Shown here: piece after piece, positions 59,801 to 64,000 of the stretch
Position numbering within the stretch: the stretch's first letter is position 1
Layout: every line of letters begins with the position of its first letter
NCBI GenBank assembly: GCA_017506865.1
Contig: JAFCMP010000157.1
Location: 248,001-312,000 of the forward strand
Origin: Tribonema minus
Taxonomy: Eukaryota > Sar > Xanthophyceae > Tribonematales > Tribonemataceae
Direction: 5' to 3'
Length of the DNA stretch: 64,000 nucleotides
Program-made: the position numbers and the translations under genes
Notes under the pieces: generated by a model
What the model saw: the letters and a program-made list of their open reading frames with translations, nothing else
Databases searched by the model: none
Told to the model about the DNA's origin: nothing

Positions 59801-61274
59801 ACAGCGTAGAAGCAGTCAACAAGGAGCGGACGCAGGAAATCGAAGCAGTAGTTCAGCAACGTAGTGCTCTCAGCACTGGTGGACGCAACCCACCACCGAA
59901 CCTCTGCGTTGCCCGGAGTCTACATGTCAGGAAACTGCGACAGGTAGTGACAGTGATGCAGGTGTACTCCCATGCACGCCCGTACACTCCCGTGTACTTG
60001 TGTACTCCAATGTACTCCCATGTACAGACGAACGTCAGCACTGCCAGATGTCACGCAATGCCGCATCCCTGCCCTGTTGTAATGTGCGTCAACGCGTACC
60101 ATAAGTATTGGTGCCGCATAACTAAAAGCCTTCTTACAGCAGCCCCCCTCGGTGATGTATCTTCGATATGCAGACTGGACGTTGAATGCGGCGGGGGAGC
60201 GGTTATTCGGCAAGGACGGCCTGTTGAGCAACAAGTGGAAGACACAAGTGAATGCCACCGTCAACACAAAGGTGCGCCTCAGCCTGCCCGATAATTGTGC
60301 CTTGTGCAGCGTCCAAACACAACATTTGAGTGTGTTCGCTCCTCAGTACAGTGATGCATCGCATTGTTTCCCCCCCCCCCCTCCCCCCCTCCCCTGTACC
60401 CCCAAGTTGGCCTGCCACACACGGACCTCATGTAGAAATTGCGGTTCTGTTGAAAGTGAATGTGGTCCCATCGCGGTACGGCGCACTTGAAGCGAATGCT
60501 GCGCACACTGTAGCTGCGTGCATGTTGCGCTGGACGGTGCCTCTTTCTAGATAGTGTAGGATGCTAGATATACCCATATACATGCTTCAAGTACTTCCGA
60601 AGAATAGTGCACAAGTGCACTGATGGTATCATTACAGTCGTCCGCCATCTCTGAAGCACTGCTGCGCCCGCATTTAGATCAGCAAGGCCCTCAAGTTCAA
60701 CACGCCAATGCATGCATATAACCTCACTTCCGTTCCGCAGAGCGGCGCCGATGCCATCGTGTTTTGCGGCTTCCTCGCGACAACATGGCCCACCTCTTTG
60801 CAGCATTGGTGCGACCGAAAATAGCGATCATCAAGGCCCTCAATTTCAACATACCAATATCATACATACAACATTGAATATACTTCGAAGTACTTCAAGT
60901 TATGACTTCAACTTTTGTTCCGCAGAACGGCGCCGACGCCGTCGCAGTCCGCGGCTTCCACGGCAACAACGTGCCCCACCCCTTGGAAGCACTGGTGCGA
61001 CCGAAAATGGCGATCACCCAGGCCCTCGAGTTCACCATACCAATATACATGCAACACACCAATGTATATATACAAGTACATGACTTAAACTCCTGTTCCG
61101 CAGAATGGCGCCGACAACGTCAAGTTCCGCGGCTTTCACGGCGACTACGTGGCCTACTTTGGACAGGACGACAGGTGCTCCACCAGATTCACGGTGCCAG
61201 AGGGCAGGGCGCCTATCGCCATACGCACCAGCGGCTGGCGGTGTAAGTTCGGCTCGCCGCCGGATGATGCCTGA
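40511..61274 (+). CDS. Secreted GH10 endo-1,4-beta-xylanase with N-terminal carbohydrate-binding module (14 exons)
   Basis: Exons: 40511-40733, 43676-43953, 45306-45414, 46901-47018, 48206-48305, 50038-50172, 51380-51503, 52634-52764, 53695-53808, 55666-55758, 57044-57105, 58350-58450, 60174-60271, 61104-61274. They total 1857 nt, 618 residues plus TGA, and all phases agree. Residues 1-27 are a signal peptide (LAMLVAGAAGAAAASAP). About 30-180 is a CBM of the CBM22/CBM4_9 type (NLLDNPGFESGLKKW ... YHIFAYIWL ... VCIDDVMVR). NRKRDVTLRI opens the GH10 barrel, followed by FFEQNFNYCSDEYEMSKAW, RGHCLSGE (His291), VEVMNEMV (acid/base Glu346), ISELDVADPDENARADG (nucleophile Glu478), NGVILWGFWEG and VKFRGFHGDYVAYF. 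This is the architecture of plant GH10 xylanases, which cut xylan outside the cell. Start: ATG in AAAAATGC. Introns 5 and 7 start with GC; the rest are GT-AG. Confidence 0.93.
40750..41899 (+). repeat. 575-bp near-identical tandem duplication in GH10 intron 1
   Basis: Sequence starting ATATTGCCATGCTTCACG at about 40751 recurs from about 41327 at an offset of 575-576. Only a few substitutions and one single-base deletion were seen, so it is recent. The 107-codon frames at 40838 and 41413 are twin by-products. Confidence 0.95.
41144..42204. mobile_element. Inverted-repeat pair, possible foldback or TIR element remnant
   Basis: CGTATTATCTATTATTAAGC followed by CCATGGGGCAAG (41144-41175, again in the tandem copy at 41719-41750) is inverted at 42173-42204 (CTCGCCCCATGGGC ... 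ATAGATAATACG). The nearby GGGGCGCCATTAAC/AAAAAGG and AAAAATAAGGGTGGGGCGTC stretches also pair. The original element would be about 0.5 kb (41719-42204), with its left end copied by the 575-bp duplication. Confidence 0.55.
42347..42476 (+). repeat. Two-unit 65-bp tandem repeat
   Basis: CCGTGCAAGCATATACGTG ... GATGTCAAGCTGCAGGA is repeated once with few changes. Confidence 0.9.
42880..43105 (+). repeat. Dispersed 220-bp repeat family, copy 1
   Basis: CACATGTTGAGGGTGGGGTG ... GACGTGCGACCTCTGAG ... TCTGGCACGGTGGTGGCGCC and ATGCGCTGTCA align with 55050-55260 (plus) and 57185-57415 (minus). The copies are diverged by roughly a quarter by eye. Confidence 0.75.
43240..43475 (+). repeat. Interstitial telomere-like repeats with a head-to-head junction
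   Basis: TTAGGG units at 43243-43262, then a larger array at 43413-43462 that flips directly into CCCTAACCCTAA at 43463-43475 (GGGTTAGCCCTAACC). The two strands face each other as in a fused pair of telomere ends. It lies in GH10 intron 1. Confidence 0.9.
43588..43675 (+). promoter_or_regulatory. 88-bp C-rich polypyrimidine tract and acceptor before GH10 exon 2
   Basis: Almost purely C/T sequence ending CTCTCCACCAG at the exon 2 boundary. It is far longer than a usual polypyrimidine tract. Confidence 0.8.
43905..44110 (+). repeat. Donor-side exon-edge echo, GH10 exon 2
   Basis: GCGTCACGCGGCTGACGCCG and the following GGGGAGAA|GTGGGTAGGTATGG at about 44060-44105 repeats the exon 2 end and donor (43930-43968). 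Fainter echoes of the intron part (GGTATGGTGGTGC..AGCATCAGCAGC) follow to about 44470. Confidence 0.88.
44689..45305 (+). repeat. Five acceptor-side exon-edge echoes, GH10 exon 3
   Basis: Echo exon starts at 44689, 44812, 44920, 45059 and 45165 precede the real one at 45306. Each has AG|GTATGTATTGACGACGTC-type sequence and some of GTGCGGCGCTCCAGCGTGCG, then decays into intron. Spacing is 106-141 bp. All keep an AG acceptor. Confidence 0.93.
45560..46100 (+). repeat. Donor-side exon-edge echoes, GH10 exon 3
   Basis: AGCAACCGCAAGCGCG.CGTG ACRCTCCGCAT followed by GTGAGCGCTGCTGCTG or a variant recurs with edges near 45603, 45745 and 45918, plus a remnant at 46070-46097. The real edge is 45414. 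Donor forms are GTAAGC, GCGAGC and GTGAGC. Confidence 0.9.
46190..46900 (+). repeat. Minisatellite (CCAATCACATTGTG) and acceptor-side echoes, GH10 exon 4
   Basis: GCCAATCACATTGTGTGAAC and ACCAATGACGTGTTG alternate in some 15 units. Echoes of the exon 4 start (CTCAG|GCAAAAGCG ... GAGCCCGTCAGAATCGTGCA) lie at about 46506-46548 and partly at 46702. The real exon starts at 46901. Confidence 0.88.
47080..47400 (+). repeat. Four donor-side exon-edge echoes, GH10 exon 4
   Basis: GAGGGCGATGGCGCGCGCTA(CAG|GTG) recurs with donors at 47115, 47191, 47277 and 47384 (real: 47019). Each is followed by GTGAGCGTCACTGCTGA-like sequence and separated by TTGAAGTTGATGGCGATTG words. Confidence 0.9.
47832..47864 (+). 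repeat. (CA)n microsatellite
   Basis: About 16 CA units in GH10 intron 4. Confidence 0.95.
48055..48600 (+). repeat. Exon-edge echoes on both sides of GH10 exon 5
   Basis: A truncated copy (CAG|GGCGTGCTTTGAGCAGAACT ... GAGATGAGCCAGGCG) sits at 48079-48132. A copy at about 48372-48480 extends to GGCTGACTCAT|GCAAGTTC. Two shorter donor copies (CTTATGCAAGTTC, CGACTCATGCAAGTTC) follow near 48497 and 48562. All donor copies carry GC rather than GT. Confidence 0.9.
49560..50037 (+). repeat. Intron tandem units with acceptor-side echo, GH10 exon 6
   Basis: CAGGCGCTGACGCA..A..CTC.GCAAC...TCTGGC units recur at about 49570, 49767 and 49993. One carries an echo of the exon 6 start at about 49819 (CAG|ATCTTGGATTACTGCGACTC ... 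GGCCACTGCCTGTC). Confidence 0.85.
50240..50560 (+). repeat. Three donor-side exon-edge echoes, GH10 exon 6
   Basis: GACTGGAACAACAACA ... GCGGCGCGGGCAGTCTTCAA followed by GAG|GTGAGAGACA recurs with donors near 50309, 50437 and 50550 (real: 50173). Spacing is 113-136 bp. Confidence 0.9.
50790..51379 (+). repeat. Four acceptor-side exon-edge echoes, GH10 exon 7
   Basis: CTTGTGGCTTTGCCCCCTGT ... GCGCAG|CTGTTGCTCAACCGTGTCAC echoes start near 51067, 51167 and 51264 (the last with AA instead of AG), with a remnant near 50810. The real start is 51380. Spacing is about 100 bp. Confidence 0.9.
51688..51840 (+). repeat. Donor-side exon-edge echo, GH10 exon 7
   Basis: GATGGCCAACTCGCGCATGT ... CAACCGGAAAG|GCAAGTTCC repeats the exon 7 end and its GC donor. 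A weaker one (TTCAATGGCAAAG|GTCAGCTTC) lies at about 51818. Confidence 0.85.
52095..52300 (+). repeat. CCTACCTACC minisatellite, about 70-bp units
   Basis: Units of GC(C/A)GCAGT(A/G)CCTACCTACC ... ACTAC(A/G)ACT(A/G)GTGT recur three or four times in GH10 intron 7. Confidence 0.85.
52845..52900 (+). repeat. Donor-side exon-edge echo, GH10 exon 8
   Basis: GAGTCCCTGGCGCCAAACGA and the following CAGGATGGTGATCAACAAG|GTGAATGG repeats the exon 8 end at 52727-52771. Confidence 0.88.
52960..53118 (+). repeat. Telomere-like words in both orientations (GH10 intron 8)
   Basis: TTAGGGTTAGGG (52966), CCCTAACCCTAGG (53001) and GTTAGGGTTAGGGTTAGG (53098-53116). Confidence 0.85.
53540..53694 (+). repeat. Acceptor-side exon-edge echo, GH10 exon 9
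   Basis: CGCACAGTACTCCGTGATGA and the following GCACGTGCCAGCAG at about 53549-53583 copies the exon 9 start (GTGCAG|TACTGCGTGATGAGCACATG). Confidence 0.85.
53880..54110. repeat. Retrotransposon-tail-like fragments, plus then minus
   Basis: TGGGCATCTACCATCTGGCC and the following TTTTTCACGC (about 53905) is plus-sense. GACATTGCCAAACGCC (about 54085) matches the other end in minus sense. Two degenerate copies facing each other are possible. Confidence 0.45.
55050..55260 (+). repeat. Dispersed 220-bp repeat family, copy 2
   Basis: CACATGTTGAGGTTGGTGCC ... GACGTGCCACCTCAGACGCA ... TCTGGCACGGTGTCGGCGCT and ATGCGCTGTCA. It is flanked on both sides by CTGAGCGCTGCTGCA.GTTTA words (54968, 55275). Confidence 0.78.
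55390..55665 (+). repeat. Three acceptor-side exon-edge echoes, GH10 exon 10
   Basis: CCTACCTACCCGCGCGCGTG ... CAG|GGGCACGTGTTTCTGGGCTA with CAGCCAG recurs with exon starts at 55405, 55486 and 55567 (real: 55666). Units of 81-99 bp each then run into TGCTGAGCGCTGCTGCTAT. All three keep CAG. Confidence 0.95.
55893..55985 (+). repeat. Dispersed repeat copy 3
   Basis: CGGCGACCACGGTTACTGGT and the following GGAAGGCACTTGCGGCTAAC ... AGAGCTCTACGATCTTGTGA match 37640-37735, and in reverse 7300-7362. It lies in GH10 intron 10. Confidence 0.75.
57115..57190 (+). repeat. CCCTAA-type tract just after GH10 exon 11
   Basis: CCTAACCCTAACCCCGATC and CCTAACCCTATCCTGAGC style degenerate telomere-like units. 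Confidence 0.85.
57185..57415 (-). repeat. Dispersed 220-bp repeat family, copy 3
   Basis: On the minus strand: CACATGTTGAGGTTGGGGGG ... GACGTGCCACCTAAGAC ... CCTCTGGCGCGATGGCGGCA and CCATGCACTATCA. Confidence 0.72.
57460..58349 (+). repeat. Six acceptor-side exon-edge echoes, GH10 exon 12
   Basis: (TG)CCTGCAG|CCTGCGCGC.TACTTTGCGT-type edges begin at 57473, 57629, 57844, 57970, 58119 and 58253; the real one is at 58350. Two extend into TCGCCGCACCTCA. The intervening intron sequence (TGCGCATACAT.TTGTCTCCT) also repeats. Confidence 0.93.
58451..59345 (+). repeat. Five donor-side exon-edge echoes, GH10 exon 12
   Basis: CAACACCTGGCTCGTCAATC and the following TCG|GTCAGTGCCACCGCCCC recurs with donors at 58619, 58787, 58979, 59150 and 59332 (real: 58451). 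Spacing is 168-192 bp, and all keep GTCAG. The units also share GACATGATCGTTTGCTAG and GAAGAGCTTCTGTTGATG. Confidence 0.95.
60725..61103 (+). repeat. Two acceptor-side exon-edge echoes, GH10 exon 14
   Basis: TTCCGCAG|AGCGGCGCCGATGCCATCGT (60741) and TTCCGCAG|AACGGCGCCGACGCCGTCGC (60926) precede the real start (61104). They reach 50-60 nt into the exon and stay largely translatable (GADAVAVRGFHGN against GADNVKFRGFHGD). Confidence 0.93.
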
Positions 61275-61285
61275 GCACTGCTGCT

Positions 61286-61540
61286 TGAGCGCTGATGCTG
61301 CTGCAGCAGCAGCAGCGCTAAGGCAGCGGGCAGAGGTGCGTGGCGACGCGCTGCCCTCGGTGGCCAGCGCTGCCGCCGCATTGCCGCTGTTGCTGCTGCC
61401 GCCGCCGCCGCTGCTGCTGATGCTGCCGCCGCCGCTGCTGCCGCCGCCGCTGCTGCCGCCGCTGCTGCTGCCGCCGCTTGCTGGCGGCACTTCGCACTGC
61501 TGCCGCCGTCGCTGGGGCTGCTGTAGCTGACGCTCAGCGC
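61286..61540 (+). repeat. CTG/CCGCCG-rich tract
   Basis: CTGCTGCCGCCGCCGCTGCT-type sequence directly downstream of the xylanase stop codon. Ala/Ser frames on the minus strand here (61032-61742) are treated as repeat by-products. Confidence 0.85.
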
Positions 61541-64000
61541 CTGCTGCACACGTGTAAAAGCGTGAGTTTCCTTCGTAGAGTCGACGACATTCCGCTGCTG
61601 CCTCACGCCTTCCTCCGGCGTGACGAAAGCGCAATTTTCTCAGGGCGCTTGGGGGGTGGGGGGGGGGGGGGGGGGGAGGCTGCACGCAATCTGTAGCCAT
61701 GTAGTATGTACCAGCTTCCTTCCAAGCGTCCTCCCACGTCAACGGCAGCAGGACCGCTGCTGATGCTTCGAGGTATGTGACTGCAGGTGTTGAGCGCTCT
61801 TGAGCGCTGCTGAGCGCTGCTGCAGTCCCCGCATCCGCTGCAGTCTGCCTCCCTGCGGCGAACCGCTGTGGGGTGCGTTGCCGTGTGCTTCAAGCGCATT
61901 GACAGCGCGCGCACGCAAGTATCTGCCAGCCGCTGGGCAAGCAGTCACCGGGAGGTAGCGCGACGATAGCTGTGCATGCTTTTTTCATTTGTTGAACTTT
62001 TCAGATCGCTCGCCTGTAACTGTTGGTTCGTCCCCATAACCGAACGAGGCACCCTCCCAGTGCGCCTTCACTGCCTGGGGAGCTGTGAGCGACGTACCAC
62101 ATAGCATTCGCGCCTAGAGAGTGCCCCGGAAATACCTGTGATTTGTGGTGAGAGGGAGCCACGGAGGATACCATACCGAACAAGGGTTCCACATTCGGCC
62201 CAGCACATGGTGCATCCTGAGCAGTGCTGCTGAACGTTGAGATTCTGTAGATCGCGCGTTGCAACCTGAACGGTCCTGGCCAGTTCAACTTGTAGTTAGC
62301 CATATCCCAGCCTTGACAGTGTTGCTGCTTCGAGGGTCGAGGTTTGCGCAAAAAAATTAGAAGCGTGTGCTTGTCAGTTTACAGCCACCTTGCAGTGTGC
62401 GGCTTCCATGAGTTCAAGTACTGCTGTCAGTTTGCTGATTGATGGGCGCTCAATAGATGTGTCGTTTTTTTCTTGCAGATCTGCGGCAGCACTCGCTGCC
62501 TGGTGCAAATCAAATAGTGGGGCCTAGTTCTGTCTGCTGCTCTCCTTAATGTGCACTGGTGTGGCTTGGTACGCTTGCAGTGCTTGATTGTTCAGTTTCT
62601 GCATAATTTTGGTGTGCCCTGCCTTGCGCATTTGTCAGCGTTGCGCAGTTGTGAGTTGGGTCAGAGCCTACATTGGGTGCGCACACTACACTGTCTGATC
62701 ATCTGCTCAGCCATTCGAATTTGTGGTAACAGCGTCGCAATGCATACCTGGAGCCAACTGGCAGGTGCAACCCTGGAGTACGCCTTCCCCCCTGCCCCTT
62801 GTTGTTATACCTGCAATAACACACTGCTTGTTTTCTCATGCCATATCCATAGCATCACCAACAGTGCTTGTTCATGAGGCATTTGGTTGGTTGTTTCAGC
62901 GCATGCATGGCTTGATATCTTGTCAGTCAAGCCGTCAAGACAAGCAAGCCGCTGCTTGACGCTTATGCTTGAGAACAGCGCGCCAACATGCCTGACCGCT
63001 GCCATCCCTTCAATGGGAATTAAAGCATTATCTGTCGAGCACATACCAACTCCAATGGAAAATAAATACATTATCTGTCAAGGCACATGCACATGCATGG
63101 TTGTGAGCAGGTGCACAAGTTGAAGGTGCACTGGCTGGAACTCTACAGTAAGTCCATGCAGGGCAGTGAGCATACACTTTGTGAGCAGGTGCACAAGTTG
63201 AAGGTGCACTGGCTGGAAATGTAGCCATGCAGCAAAAGGTGCACTTCGGAGCTCAACTTCAACCCGCGCTGATCACGTGTGCCAGTTGCTCTTTGCTGAG
63301 CGTCAACAGACACAACCCCAGTTTTTGATGCTTCAGTGCTGCGCTCGTGTCACACTGAGCCGGCCAGATGGCTGAAGCTCGGCGCAGCTCCGTGATGCCC
63401 ACTCTTGACGTAGCTTTGCAGAAGAAGCCGGTGCTCCGCCGAGGTAACATCTGCTCCAGGCCTCGTGACAGGCGACGACGCAAATGCGCTTCTTGCAGAG
63501 AACGCCCAGTCGCAGTCGGCGCGCCTCCCTCACCTCTGACGTGCTGGCTGGGAGGGACGCTAGAGACGAGAGCGCGTCCACCACCAGCGCTGCCGACAGC
63601 CACCTAGAGGTGCGTGCGTGCGCCAGCCTCGCCTCTGCCCATTGATAGTATTTGATACCTTGCAACAAGTGTTGCAGGCGACTGCAATGCTGGTGTGGTA
63701 CAGCTTGCCTCTGTATCGAGGAAAGGTAAACCGCTATCCTTTCCTCCCTGGCAATGGCGCAGTAAGCATTGTCTCATCAACTGTTTGAATTGCTGCGCTG
63801 TGCAGCGTGCAACGCCATAACTTCCAGAAGCAATTGCACTTGTTGAGCACAGCACAGACGCAATCGCTGTTGACTACTCAGATGCTGACCCGCCCAAATT
63901 TTTAGTAGAGCCTCCACTAATACAAAATGCTATTGATGATTTGGAACTATCAACTTCAACAAGCTGAAATGAGCCCTATATAACCAGCAGTGGAGGATGA
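61541..64000. other. No recognised gene
   Basis: CGTGTAAAAG at about 61549 contains TGTAA, the usual chlorophyte polyadenylation signal, and could end the xylanase transcript. A poly-G tract lies at 61656-61676. TGAGCGCTGCTG words cluster at 61790-61820. A 78-bp tandem unit with GAGCAG|GTGCACAAGTTGAAGGTG and CACTGGCTGGAA (63103-63219) could be an exon-edge pair of an unknown gene. Frames at 63368-63607 (plus) and 63333-63668 (minus) overlap and neither is recognised. Confidence 0.4.

Noticed and set aside
60741..60985. Echoes of exon 14 as real alternative exons of the xylanase
   Set aside because: They partly translate (GADAVAVRGFHGN), but the proposed exon 13-14 join is in phase and complete without them, and they run into stops. 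RNA could change this.

Overview
This is eukaryotic nuclear DNA, most likely from a green microalga or a relative. Four things point there: a plant-type CBM + GH10 xylanase gene split into 14 small exons; an intron-rich gene for an OB-fold protein resembling plant At4g28440; non-LTR retrotransposons with a restriction-like endonuclease; and many interstitial TTAGGG/CCCTAA tracts. Simple repeats, tandem arrays and very GC-rich Ala-coding sequence are everywhere. The lineage is an inference; no rRNA or organelle marker is present.

Layout. 1-7.6 kb is mostly non-coding or unrecognised, with small tandem arrays, one Ala/Lys-rich ORF (2.4-3.0 kb) and a MITE-like element (5.15-5.44 kb). 7.6-11.6 kb holds the OB-fold gene (+); its second intron contains a 5'-truncated retrotransposon with an intact 302-codon endonuclease ORF and a 13-bp target-site duplication. 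14-27 kb carries three related Ala-rich genes, all on the minus strand, among GCC/GCTGCC repeats. 28-28.6 kb (-) encodes an acidic Ser/Gly-rich protein. 29.7-34.5 kb (-) is a nearly complete non-LTR retrotransposon (1388-codon RT/endonuclease ORF). 34.5-40.5 kb is repeats and unrecognised sequence. 40.5-61.3 kb (+) is one secreted GH10 xylanase gene: 618 codons spread over 20.8 kb. 61.3-64 kb is unrecognised.

The most unusual signal is inside the introns. In both well-supported genes the introns are built largely of tandem, diverged copies of the adjoining exon EDGE together with its splice site: acceptor + exon start before an exon, or exon end + donor after it. I call these 'exon-edge echoes'. 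I counted about 45 by eye in the GH10 gene, usually spaced 80-190 bp, most keeping their AG or GT. I know of no named element class with this form. Two GH10 introns start with GC (GCAAGTTC), and the echoes of these edges keep the GC. Donors and their echoes often share an extended GTGAGCGCTGCTG motif. Some echoed acceptors read AG|GTATGT, the form of a recursive-splicing site.

The exon models rest on reading-frame and phase agreement plus family motifs; all were made by eye and need transcript confirmation.
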